64,000 nt of DNA from Anaerolineae bacterium. GTDB lineage: Bacteria; Chloroflexota; Anaerolineae; Promineifilales; Promineifilaceae. The stretch spans positions 108,989-172,988 of the forward strand of contig JAHDWK010000001.1 of the NCBI GenBank assembly GCA_023382655.1, written 5' to 3'. Under the pieces are notes generated by a model. It saw only the letters and a list, made by a program, of their open reading frames with translations, searched no databases and had not been told where the DNA came from. A program made the position numbers and the translations under genes. Of the stretch, positions 32,502 through 41,245 are shown piece after piece (position 1 is the stretch's first letter; each line of letters starts with the position of its first letter).

Positions 32502-34946
32502 TTAATTTACTGCGTTATCTTCGCTTTCACCCTCCTTAACTTCCACATGAGCTTTGGCGGGGATTCTAACCTTGAGCTGCTGACGGCCGTCGGCCACCGT
32601 AATCACCGTCTGCACATCAATATCCAACGGCAGTAGGCCAAAATCTTGCAGCGTCCAGATGGTGGTAATGCGGTCGCTCAGGTTCGGCCACTGGTCTTTG
32701 GCCCACAGATAACGGCGGCGGCTAAACTGCCAGATCGGTTCTGGCTGCCGTTCCGGTTGGAAGGTGCAATACTCCTGCCAGATTTGTTCATGGGGCGTCA
32801 GGGGGAAGAGGATGTCTAACATCGCCTGCTGCACGGTGGCCGCGTCACGGCCGTGAACCTCATCCACCCAGTTAATATGATAATTGTTGATAAACATGAA
32901 AATCCCAAAATGGGAAAAATCCTCAATCCGCCGCGCCAGTTGCGGCCGTTGGTTATAGGCCGCCGCATAGGTCGCTTCCAACTCCTGGCTTGGCTCCTCA
33001 ATCCGCTCGTGGTGTTCATCGTACTGGGTAAACAGGCGCGGGTCCACATTGTACAGATAACTCACCAGCGTCGTCACTCGCTCCGGCCCTACATTAAACT
33101 TGTTCAACGCCCCCGACTCGATCAACTCCATCACCGCATCCGCAATGCCCCGTTGCCGCGCCTCATCGTGCGCCCGCTGTACCCCGGCTTCATAATGCAG
33201 ACGGCGTGTACCGGGTGCAAATTCCGGCGGTTTTACCTTCTCCGGCTGTTGTTTTACCCCCCGCCGGGCATAAAAAATCTGGAAAACGGTAATCGTCGCC
33301 CCGGTCAAAATAATCGCTGGCAGCGCCTCCGTCTTTTGTGTCACCAACACCAGCAGCATGAAATAACTGGCGATCATCCCTCGCAGCCCGGCAAAACGTA
33401 GTGATTTAGCTTCGTCGGAAGCCGGGTCAATCTCATGTTCGCGCAACGCATCCTGGCGCACAAAAAAGACGGTTGTACTGGTGATGGCAAAGGCGCTGAC
33501 AAACCCAAACGCATAATACGCCTCCACTACCACCACTTCCCGAATGATGGGGATGAGTACGGCCGATACCCCCCAAATCACGGCCACACCAATGCGATCA
33601 TCCCCAAAAAAGCCAGGCAGCCGCCCCAGCCGGGCCGCATTGGCCGCCACCGCTGCCCCACCCACGTAGCCGCCCCCCTGCGCCAGCAGCAAAATGATGG
33701 CCAGCAGCGTCCCGGCCACAATCAGAAACGTCTGTCCTGGCGTCCCCACCATCGCCTCATTTAATGCCCGCGCCAGGGCAATATCATAAGCCACCACCTG
33801 GACATACTCCTGCGGCGAAAGCACCGCCAGTTCGTCTGCCTGCTCCGTACCCCGTCCCATCAACTCAGCCTGGGCCTGTTCGGCCGGTAAGTCGGCATAC
33901 ATCTGTTCCGCCGCGCGCAGGTCAGCGCTGGTTACCTGCACATCTTCCGGCGAGACACCATTGCCCAGCGTTTGGGCGGCCACAATTTCATACTCAATGA
34001 GCAGGGTGCTGTACCCTTCAGTAGCTGGAATATCCCACTGCTTGGCCGCAAACAACTGCACGATGCCCGTGCCGATCAAGAACACGGCCGCCAGCGTCAG
34101 CGCCGTGTTGATCACCTTCCACTTCGGCCGTGCTGCGTGTTTGCCACTGGCCGGAATCACTTCGTACCCAGAAAAACCCAACATGGCGCTGGACATGGAG
34201 CGCAAAAAAAGCTGAAAAATGATGATCGTGCTGATGGCTGCCAGGTCTTGCCGGGCACGCACCACATGTTCTGTCACCCCGGTCAATTCCAGCCGGGTGA
34301 CGATGCCGCCCGTCAAAAACGCCCATTCGGGATTCACCGCCGCCATCACCCCCACCAGCCCCAGCGCCCCAATGGTAAACAGGGTAAACGCCCCACCGCC
34401 CATGAGAAAGAGCGGCACGGCACGCCGCGGGCCAATGGCCACCAACACCGCCATAATGAAAAAGGCAAACCCTTCGGCCAGGATGATGCGGTAAGGGGCC
34501 AGTTCCGGCAGCACTAACATGGTCACGTCGGCGGCGGAGATGGAGCTGATGATGATGGTTAACACCGCGTCCAGGAAGAACAGGCTGGTGCCTACCCAGG
34601 AGAGCCAGCGCAATCTGGCCGGGCCAATGGCTTCTACCAACGGGCCGCTGCCACCGGCATTTGGCCGCAGATAAGCGCCGGCTTTGTAGGCGGGCACGAT
34701 GCCCAAAAACAGCAGCACGGAGAGAAACATGAAAGCGGCAATGGCAATCTCGTGGTACCCACCCGCGCCGTGAATGGCCAGCAAGGTCTGGTAAGCAGCC
34801 ACGCTAAACGCATCGGCGGCGATCTCAAAGATAAGCGCCAGGACACCCAGCCCGGTACCGCCTAACAGCAGACCTTCAGTCATCAGGCCAGGTAGTTTAC
34901 GGTTGGCTTCCTGGCGTTCCGCCTTATTTATATAATTTTTAAACAT
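32502..34946 (-). CDS. APC-superfamily transporter with large loop and C-terminal domain
   Basis: An 814-residue protein. The first 330 residues and about 405-570 hold about 12-14 membrane segments of the APC type. A soluble insert of some 80 residues (about 325-405) splits the membrane part. The C-terminal 240 residues are cytoplasmic and helical, with no recognised domain (RRIEDFSHFGIFMFINNYHI). Substrate unknown; its place beside a KimA-like permease and Kht genes suggests a potassium or amino-acid role. The gene ends three bases from the convergent CPA2 gene. Confidence 0.7.
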   Translation of the reverse strand: MFKNYINKAERQEANRKLPGLMTEGLLLGGTGLGVLALIFEIAADAFSVAAYQTLLAIHGAGGYHEIAIAAFMFLSVLLFLGIVPAYKAGAYLRPNAGGSGPLVEAIGPARLRWLSWVGTSLFFLDAVLTIIISSISAADVTMLVLPELAPYRIILAEGFAFFIMAVLVAIGPRRAVPLFLMGGGAFTLFTIGALGLVGVMAAVNPEWAFLTGGIVTRLELTGVTEHVVRARQDLAAISTIIIFQLFLRSMSSAMLGFSGYEVIPASGKHAARPKWKVINTALTLAAVFLIGTGIVQLFAAKQWDIPATEGYSTLLIEYEIVAAQTLGNGVSPEDVQVTSADLRAAEQMYADLPAEQAQAELMGRGTEQADELAVLSPQEYVQVVAYDIALARALNEAMVGTPGQTFLIVAGTLLAIILLLAQGGGYVGGAAVAANAARLGRLPGFFGDDRIGVAVIWGVSAVLIPIIREVVVVEAYYAFGFVSAFAITSTTVFFVRQDALREHEIDPASDEAKSLRFAGLRGMIASYFMLLVLVTQKTEALPAIILTGATITVFQIFYARRGVKQQPEKVKPPEFAPGTRRLHYEAGVQRAHDEARQRGIADAVMELIESGALNKFNVGPERVTTLVSYLYNVDPRLFTQYDEHHERIEEPSQELEATYAAAYNQRPQLARRIEDFSHFGIFMFINNYHINWVDEVHGRDAATVQQAMLDILFPLTPHEQIWQEYCTFQPERQPEPIWQFSRRRYLWAKDQWPNLSDRITTIWTLQDFGLLPLDIDVQTVITVADGRQQLKVRIPAKAHVEVKEGESEDNAVN

Positions 34947-34965
34947 ATCGCCTCCGATTTTTGGG

Positions 34966-35050
34966 AACCGTGATGCGTGACCCGTGATGCGTGAACCGTA
35001 ATCCGTGAACCGAAGTCCGATTACGGATTACTGCCTACGGATTACGGATC
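34966..35050. repeat. CGTGATGCGTGACCC and ATTACGGATTACC word repeats
   Basis: Most of the gap between the two permease genes is made of slightly varied GTGATGCGTGACCC, GTAATCCGTGAACC and CGATTACGGATTACTGCC words. The same families recur at 7577-7607, 37197-37215 and 39044-39078. Confidence 0.75.
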
Positions 35051-35055
35051 ACGGC

Positions 35056-36963
35056 TCAGCCCGGTACGTGAAACGGCACATCTATCACCACCACATTTTC
35101 CAGGGTGCGTAAACGCACCCGTAAAATATTGGCTGTCTGGTTATGGAGTAAATGCCCCGTAAAAGATTCGGGCACAAATTCGGGTATTACTACCGTGATA
35201 AGCCGACCGGGAAACTCTTTATCGCTCACATTCTCAATGTAATCTACGAGAGGTGTGAGAATATCCCGATATTCATACTCAATGCACTGGAGAGTGACAT
35301 CATCCGTCATTTCCGGGAAGCGCCGCCAGCGCACCATAAACCGCTCTTTTTGCTCATCGTCGGTGGCAATATAAACGGCGCGCACATCGCGGGAAATACG
35401 TTTGGCATACCGCAGCGCCCGCAATGTGCCCCGGTGGATGTCCGCCATAGGCACAATGACCACATCGGCAATCTCGTGCAGCATATCCAGCGTCAAATCT
35501 TGTGTGGAAAGCGCCTGTCGGATGCTTACATAATGCTGTTGGATAGAACGCAGCATATACACCACCAGGGGAATGGCGATGACGATGAGCCATGCCCCTT
35601 CCGCAAACTTGGTGACAATGAGGACGATCAGCACAATACCGGTGACAATAGAGCCAATCAGGTTTACCGCTTGTTTCCAATGCCAACCCGGTTCGTAATG
35701 AATGGTGGTAACGCCAGTGAAAGTGGAGCCGCCTGGTTTAAGCTGCCCTACTTTGCGCATCAAGCGGCTCATGCCATATTGGGAAATGGTAAAACTGAGC
35801 ATGACGCCCAGCGCGTACAGCGGCAGCATGGCAATTTCGTCGGCGTCAAAGGCAATCACCAGAATGGACGCCAATACCGCCAGGGCAATGATGCCGCCGT
35901 TGTAAACCAGCCGGTCGCCCCGGTTTTGCATCCAGCGGGGCATAAACCCATCCCGTGCCAGGTAAGAACTGAGCCGAGGGAAATCCTGGTAGCCGGTATT
36001 GGCCGCCAGAATCAAGATCATCATGGTGAAGAACTGCACCCAGTAATAAACAGGGCCGCCGCTGGTGATGCTGCGTGTCATTTGGGAGAGGATGCTCTCT
36101 TCTTCACTGGGCAGCAGGTTGAGTTGTGTGGCCAGAAACGTGATGCCCAGGAACAGGGACATGGCGATGACGCCCATAACCACCATTGTTTTGGCGGCAT
36201 TGCGCGCTTCGGGTTGTTTGAACGCTTTCACGCCATTGCTGATGGCTTCAATACCGGTGAGGGCAGTACAGCCGGCGGCAAAGGCACGCAGGATGAGCCA
36301 GATGGTGAGCAAGGATGTCAACGGCCGTTCCGCCGCCATATCATGCACTTCCACCACCAGCGGCGCGGCCCCAAACAGCCCCGTATAACGGACCAACCCA
36401 ATCGCGGTCACTAACAGTACCCCCGCTACAAATGCATACGTGGGCACCGCAAAAATGGTGCCACTCTCCCGCACCCCACGCAGGTTCACCCACGTCAGAA
36501 TCACAATCGCCAGCAGCGCCAAAACCAGCCGATATTCAAACATGGCCGGAAAGGCCGAGGTTATAGCCCGAATACCCGCCGACACCGATACCGATACCGT
36601 CAGGATGTAATCCAGCAGCAGCGCCGAAGCGGCAAATAATGAAGGGATGGTGCCCAGGTTATCTTTGGCCACCGTGTAGGCGCCACCGCCATCAGGGTAA
36701 TGCAATATCGTCTGGATATAACTAAAAATCACAAACAGCACCAGCAGGGCAATGCCCATGCCCAACGGCAGCGTTAGCGCCAGCGCCGCACTGCCCATCA
36801 GGATGAGTACGCTCATAATCGCTTCGGTGGCATAGGCATTACTGCTGATGGGGTCAGAGGCAAAAACGGCCAGCCCTCGTTTTTTGTCCAACCGTTCATG
36901 CACGTCATCACGAGTCGGGAATGGCTTGCCAATTAGTTTTCGCTTTAATGAAGATAGTGTCAT
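35056..36963 (-). CDS. KimA-like potassium transporter (APC superfamily)
   Basis: A 635-residue permease. The N-terminus (LIGKPFPTRDDVHERLDKKR, then LAVFASDPISSNAYATEAIM) and HYPDGGGAYTVAKDNLG closely follow the KimA (YdaO) pattern of Bacillus. About 12 membrane helices are followed by a cytoplasmic domain (about 460-635, VVIVPMADIHRGTLRALRYA) resembling the universal-stress-protein-like tail of KimA. KimA is a high-affinity K+/H+ symporter regulated by c-di-AMP. I saw no ydaO-type riboswitch in the leader. Confidence 0.85.
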   Translation of the reverse strand: MTLSSLKRKLIGKPFPTRDDVHERLDKKRGLAVFASDPISSNAYATEAIMSVLILMGSAALALTLPLGMGIALLVLFVIFSYIQTILHYPDGGGAYTVAKDNLGTIPSLFAASALLLDYILTVSVSVSAGIRAITSAFPAMFEYRLVLALLAIVILTWVNLRGVRESGTIFAVPTYAFVAGVLLVTAIGLVRYTGLFGAAPLVVEVHDMAAERPLTSLLTIWLILRAFAAGCTALTGIEAISNGVKAFKQPEARNAAKTMVVMGVIAMSLFLGITFLATQLNLLPSEEESILSQMTRSITSGGPVYYWVQFFTMMILILAANTGYQDFPRLSSYLARDGFMPRWMQNRGDRLVYNGGIIALAVLASILVIAFDADEIAMLPLYALGVMLSFTISQYGMSRLMRKVGQLKPGGSTFTGVTTIHYEPGWHWKQAVNLIGSIVTGIVLIVLIVTKFAEGAWLIVIAIPLVVYMLRSIQQHYVSIRQALSTQDLTLDMLHEIADVVIVPMADIHRGTLRALRYAKRISRDVRAVYIATDDEQKERFMVRWRRFPEMTDDVTLQCIEYEYRDILTPLVDYIENVSDKEFPGRLITVVIPEFVPESFTGHLLHNQTANILRVRLRTLENVVVIDVPFHVPG

Positions 36964-37522
36964 TTCTAAAACTCCGTTTACAAGAAAGTAGAGATTGGAG
37001 ATTGCTCAATCTCTCAATCTCAAAAGTTTCACCCATCGTGAAACACACAGCCTGACTGTGTAGAACCAACTCCTAACCATTTTTCTAATGGGGTGGGAAT
37101 AAATTTGCCTGTTTAATCGGGGGCGGGGGCACAGATGCCCCTGCCAGGTACTCAAAAATGTGAGCCGAAGCCGGAAGTCCGAGGCCCGAAGCCCGAACAC
37201 CGATTACGGATTACCGTCCTTCAGGGCGGCAGCGGCGGTAAAATCAACTCAACCAAAATAGTGAATCTGTCCATCGTAACTCGCGGCGTAGTGTAACCCA
37301 ACATCATTTGCCCCGGCAATAGGTAGCCGGTAGCAGGGCGGCAAGGGGCGGTGGGTAGTGAGCAGTTAGCAGTTAGCAGGGGGGTGGGGGCTGGTGGTAC
37401 AATGTGCCTGGGGATGGAATCCTCAGGCTGAAATAATAAACGCGCTCAAGCGCGTTGATCGCATTATCCCAAACCTCTTTTCTCTGCGCCTCCGCGCCTC
37501 TGCGTTAAAAAAAGGAGAACCA
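36964..37522. other. Repeat-rich intergenic region
   Basis: About 560 nt between divergent genes, with no convincing ORF. It contains CTCAATCTC words (36990-37025), small hairpins (GTTTCAC CCATC GTGAAAC and ACACAG CCTGA CTGTGT), GAAGCCCGA and ATTACGG words (37160-37215), GTTAGCAGTTAGCAG words (37355-37380), and the leader element shared with the M24 gene (37475-37522). Confidence 0.65.
37475..37522 (+). promoter_or_regulatory. Leader element shared with the M24 gene
   Basis: TCTGCGCCTCCGCGCCTCTG followed by CGTTAAAAAAAGGAG directly precedes the ALDH start, nearly matching 15702-15749. The ribosome site is the end of the element. Confidence 0.5.
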
Positions 37523-39046
37523 ATGAAATCTCTACTCGATAAACTCAATCTCACCTCCCACAACAGCGGCGTTTGCACCGGGCCGGATGGCTGGCTGCCC
37601 GGCGGCGCCGAGCCGATTATTTCCACAAACCCCACCACCGGCGAAACCATCGCCGCCGTCAGCCCGGCTACACCTGTCCAAACCGACCAGGTCATCGCGG
37701 CCGCCCAGGCCGCATTCCACACCTGGCGGCAGATGCCCGCCCCCCGGCGCGGGCTGGTGGTGCGTGACCTGGGCAACGCCCTGCGCGAACTGACCGAACC
37801 GTTGGGGGAACTGGTGACACTGGAAATGGGCAAAATCCGCGCCGAAGGCATTGGCGAAGTGCAGGAGATGATTGACATTTGCGACTTTGCTACCGGCCTC
37901 TCCCGGCAGCTTTATGGGCTGACCATGCACTCGGAGCGGCCAGGCCATCGCATGTATGAGCAGTGGCACCCCCTGGGGCCAATCGGAGTGATTACGGCCT
38001 TTAACTTTCCGGTGGCGGTATGGTCATGGAATGCGGCCATTGCGGCGGTGTGTGGCGACACGGTGATCTGGAAGCCGAGTGAGTTGACACCGCTCACGGC
38101 CGTTGCCGTGCAGCACATCACCAACCGGGTCATGGCCGACTATGGCCTGACGGGTATCTTTAACCTGGTCGTGGGGGATGGCACGGTGGGGCGGGCGTTG
38201 ACCGAAGACCCCCGCCTGCCCCTCATCTCCTTCACCGGCTCCGTGCGTACCGGGCGGCTGGTGGGCGAAACGGTGGCCCGCCGCCTGGGGCGCACCATCC
38301 TGGAACTGGGTGGTAACAATGCCATCATCGTCGCCCCAGACGCCAATCTGGAACTGGCGACGCGCGCCATTCTCTTTGGTGCGGTGGGCACCGCCGGGCA
38401 GCGCTGCACCAGCACCCGCCGCCTGATTGTGCATCAGGACGTGGCCGACCATCTGGCCGACCGGCTGGTCAACGCCTACCACCAGGTGCCCATCGGCGAC
38501 CCGCTGGCGGAGGGTACGTTGATGGGGCCGCTGGTGACGGCCACGGCCGTCACCACCATGCAGCGCGCCCTCACCCAGGCGGTGGCCGAAGGCGGCCACA
38601 TCCTGACCGGCGGCCAGGCCCGCCCCGACCTGGGGCCACACTTTGTGGAACCGGCCATTGTGCGTATGCCCACACAAACGCGCATCGTGCGCGAGGAGAC
38701 GTTTGCCCCCATTTTGTACCTGCTCACCTATGCCGATTTTGAGGAAGCGGTGCGGCTGCACAACGACGTGCCCCAGGGCCTTTCCAGCGCCCTTTTCACC
38801 AACAGTCTGCAAACGGCCGAAGCGTTTCTCTCTGTCGCCGGTTCCGATTGTGGCATTGCCAATGTCAACATCGGCACATCCGGCGCAGAGATTGGCGGTG
38901 CATTTGGTGGCGAGAAGGAGACAGGCGGCGGCCGGGAATCCGGTTCCGACGCCTGGAAAGGGTACATGCGCCGCCAGACGAATACCATCAACTGGAGCCG
39001 CGATTTGCCGTTAGCGCAGGGGTTGAAGTTTGGCGATGAAACGTGA
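37523..39046 (+). CDS. Aldehyde dehydrogenase, ALDH7 (aminoadipate semialdehyde) type
   Basis: A 507-residue NAD-dependent dehydrogenase. The N-terminus (SGVCTGPDGWLPGG), EMGKIRAEGIGEVQEMIDIC and SERPGHRMYEQWHPLG are typical of the ALDH7/antiquitin branch, which oxidises alpha-aminoadipate semialdehyde in lysine breakdown. The catalytic Glu (LELGGNNA) and Cys (GQRCTSTRR) are present. The start ATG at 37523 follows AAAGGAG; the frame upstream is repeat DNA. A neighbouring lysine-catabolism gene was not seen, so the pathway role is inferred. Confidence 0.92.
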   Translation: MKSLLDKLNLTSHNSGVCTGPDGWLPGGAEPIISTNPTTGETIAAVSPATPVQTDQVIAAAQAAFHTWRQMPAPRRGLVVRDLGNALRELTEPLGELVTLEMGKIRAEGIGEVQEMIDICDFATGLSRQLYGLTMHSERPGHRMYEQWHPLGPIGVITAFNFPVAVWSWNAAIAAVCGDTVIWKPSELTPLTAVAVQHITNRVMADYGLTGIFNLVVGDGTVGRALTEDPRLPLISFTGSVRTGRLVGETVARRLGRTILELGGNNAIIVAPDANLELATRAILFGAVGTAGQRCTSTRRLIVHQDVADHLADRLVNAYHQVPIGDPLAEGTLMGPLVTATAVTTMQRALTQAVAEGGHILTGGQARPDLGPHFVEPAIVRMPTQTRIVREETFAPILYLLTYADFEEAVRLHNDVPQGLSSALFTNSLQTAEAFLSVAGSDCGIANVNIGTSGAEIGGAFGGEKETGGGRESGSDAWKGYMRRQTNTINWSRDLPLAQGLKFGDET

Positions 39047-39427
39047 TGCGTGATGCGTGACCCGTAAACCGTGAATCGTAGGGGTGGGACGGGCGGGTAA
39101 TACCTTTGCCGTTCACCAAAACGGTTTGTCCCGCCCGTCTCGCCCTTCTTCCCGGTGGGTAATACCTTTGCCACTCACCAAATCGTTATATTCCGCCTGT
39201 CTCGCCCCGCCACCGCCAACCCGCGCCGGGCGGGGGCGAGACGGCGCGTGACCAGGTCATGCGTTTGGCCCAATAGGTTGCCGCGCCGTCCCGCCCCAAC
39301 AATGCCGGTCATACTGAGGCCGCAGGCCGAAGAATCCCAGAGGGTTGGGCATGGCGAATGGGTGGGTGTGGCCGAGGAGGGGTGGGGATTCCTCCTCGCA
39401 GACTCGTCGGCATGACAGGAGGAGGGA
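39047..39427. other. Repeat-rich intergenic region
   Basis: About 380 nt after the ALDH gene. It starts with CGTGATGCGTGACCCG words, then a 50-nt direct repeat (39095-39144 and 39157-39206, GGGTAATACCTTTGCC core) and a GC-rich stretch. No ORF of interest. Confidence 0.65.
39095..39206. repeat. 50-nt direct repeat, two copies
   Basis: GGGTAATACCTTTGCCGTTC at 39095 recurs as GGGTAATACCTTTGCCACTC at 39157, each continuing to a CGTCTCGCC or TGTCTCGCC end; period 62 nt. Confidence 0.75.
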
Positions 39428-41245
39428 CTATGGTTTTAAGCGGCTTTCAATAACGGCCAGGCTTTCGTGGGAGGAAATGGTATCCGGATGCTGCGGGCCA
39501 AGCCGCTGTTTACAAATGACGAGCGCCCGGCGCATCAGCCGCGCCGCTGCCGCGTAATTCCCCTCGTAATAGGCCAATATCGCCAGGTTGTTCAGACTGC
39601 GGGCCGTGTCCGGGTGGTCTGGCCCCAGCGCTTTTTCGTTGATGAGCAGAGCGCGTTCGTAGTACGGCTGTGCCGCCGCCAGGTCGCCCATGGCTTGCAG
39701 CAGGTAGCCCAGGTTGTTCAGGGTTTGGGCGGTGTTCGGGTGGTCTGGCCCCAGCACTTTTTCGCGGATGGACAGGGCGCGTTCATAGTACGGCCGTGCC
39801 GCCGCCAGGTCGCCCATCGAATCCAGCAGTGTGCCCATGTTGTTCAGGCTGGTGGCGGTGTCCGGGTGGTTTGGCCCCAGCGCTTTTTCGTGGATGGCCA
39901 GGGCGCGTTGGTAGTACGGCCGTGCCCCGGCCAGATCCCCTATGGCTTGCAGCAGGTAGCCCAGGTTGTTCAGGCTGGTGGCGGTGTCCGGGTGGTCTGG
40001 CCCCAGCGCTTTTTCGCGGATGGCCAGGGCGCGTTCGTAATACGGCCGTGCCTCGGCCAACTTCCCCATAGCTCTCAGCAGTGCCCCTAGGCCGGTCAGG
40101 CTGGTGGCGGTGTGCGGGTGATCAGCCCCACGCACTTTTTCGTAGATGACCAGGGCGCGTTCCAGGTACGGCCGTGCCTCGGCCAGGTCCCCCATGGCCC
40201 GCAACAGGCCGCCCATGTTGTTCAGGCCGGTGGCGGTGTCCGGGTGGTCTAGCCCCAGCGCTTTTTCGCGGATGGCCAGGGTGCGTTGGACATACGGCCG
40301 TGCCGCTGCCAGGTCTCCCATGGCTTGCAGCAGGCTGCCCAGGTTGCCTAGGCTGGTGGCAGTATAGGAGTGGTTGGCCCCCCGCACTTTTTCGTAGATG
40401 GCCAGGCCGCGTTCCAAGTACGGCCGTGCCGCCACCAGATTCCCATAATGCTGCAAATAACACGCTGTTTCATTGTTGAGAAATGCTACCGTGTCTGTTT
40501 CCACCTGCAACTCATCGGCCAGCTCACAGGCCGTTTGCACGTGGGGCAGCAGTTCGCCACATCTGGCCCACGTCGCCATATTATATTGATCAAATCGATA
40601 TGTTTTGCGCAGTAGTTCCGCGGCAACTTCCGCCCATTGTTGCGCCAGTTCCGGCCCCATCCGGTCACGGGCCACCGTTTGCACCAGCCGGTGCAGCCGC
40701 AGGCTGTCGCCCTCCCGTGCCACCAGTGAATAGCGGCGCAGCGCTGCCACCGCGTCCGCCAGCACCAGCGGGTCGCTCAATGAGACATCCGCCGCCGTGA
40801 AGACATCCGATTTTTTTGAAAAATCGGATGTCTCGAACAACGCCAGAGGGATATTTTCCGGGGCCAGGAAACAGCACAGGTTCAGCAGTTCCACCGCCCC
40901 CGGCGTCTTTTGTATCTGCTCGAAGGCCATCTGCCACGTTGTGGTAATAGTGGCGTGATAACGGTCGGGCGGCGTGGCCCGCCGCCACACCTTATCCGCC
41001 CGCAGCCACCACACCAGGTCATACGCCGTTTGCGCGTCCGCCTGCTGCCGGTAGATGTATTCCACCGCTAACTGCGTCTTGCCCACGCCACCCAGCCCGG
41101 TAATCGCCTGGCTGACCACCACCGTGCCCTGCGCCTGGCCCAACTGCGCATCCAGCCGCGCCAGCATCGGTTCACGCCCGGTAAAGCTGGGGTTACGGCC
41201 GCCCGGCGGCAGGTGGATCAGGGGGAAGGCAGGGATGGGGGTCAC
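39428..41245 (-). CDS. STAND-like ATPase with TPR array, lacking the Walker B core
   Basis: About 605 residues from a GTG at 41245 that overlaps the upstream stop (GTGA). It begins like NB-ARC proteins (NPSFTGREPMLARL), has Walker A GLGGVGKTQLAVEY, then reaches LVWWLRAD and jumps directly to PPDRYHATITTTWQMAFEQI. In the family, 150-200 residues with Walker B, sensor and GLPLAL motifs lie between. A winged-helix-like segment and eight 42-residue kinesin-light-chain-type TPRs follow (PYYERALAIREKALGPDHPD). ATP binding may persist but hydrolysis is doubtful. It is co-operonic with caspase and membrane genes. A 33-nt hairpin is inserted in frame. Confidence 0.82.
   Translation of the reverse strand: MTPIPAFPLIHLPPGGRNPSFTGREPMLARLDAQLGQAQGTVVVSQAITGLGGVGKTQLAVEYIYRQQADAQTAYDLVWWLRADKVWRRATPPDRYHATITTTWQMAFEQIQKTPGAVELLNLCCFLAPENIPLALFETSDFSKKSDVFTAADVSLSDPLVLADAVAALRRYSLVAREGDSLRLHRLVQTVARDRMGPELAQQWAEVAAELLRKTYRFDQYNMATWARCGELLPHVQTACELADELQVETDTVAFLNNETACYLQHYGNLVAARPYLERGLAIYEKVRGANHSYTATSLGNLGSLLQAMGDLAAARPYVQRTLAIREKALGLDHPDTATGLNNMGGLLRAMGDLAEARPYLERALVIYEKVRGADHPHTATSLTGLGALLRAMGKLAEARPYYERALAIREKALGPDHPDTATSLNNLGYLLQAIGDLAGARPYYQRALAIHEKALGPNHPDTATSLNNMGTLLDSMGDLAAARPYYERALSIREKVLGPDHPNTAQTLNNLGYLLQAMGDLAAAQPYYERALLINEKALGPDHPDTARSLNNLAILAYYEGNYAAAARLMRRALVICKQRLGPQHPDTISSHESLAVIESRLKP
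40801..40833. repeat. 33-nt hairpin element (15-3-15), copy 4, inside a gene
   Basis: A perfect stem of AGACATCCGATTTTT and AAAAATCGGATGTCT around TTG. It lies inside the STAND gene; 33 nt keeps the frame and adds about 11 residues (TSDFSKKSDVF). Its arms match copy 5 at 52581 except for one compensated base pair. Confidence 0.9.

Noticed and set aside
35152..36414. A 420-codon plus-strand frame opposite the KimA-like gene
   Set aside because: The His/Gln-rich translation is a shadow of the antisense transporter, which has strong family motifs.
36964..37200. Search for a ydaO (c-di-AMP) riboswitch ahead of the KimA-like gene
   Set aside because: Only word repeats and two small hairpins were seen; the conserved riboswitch core was not recognisable.
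38024..38812. A 262-codon minus-strand frame opposite the ALDH gene
   Set aside because: Shadow of an ALDH gene with intact catalytic residues.
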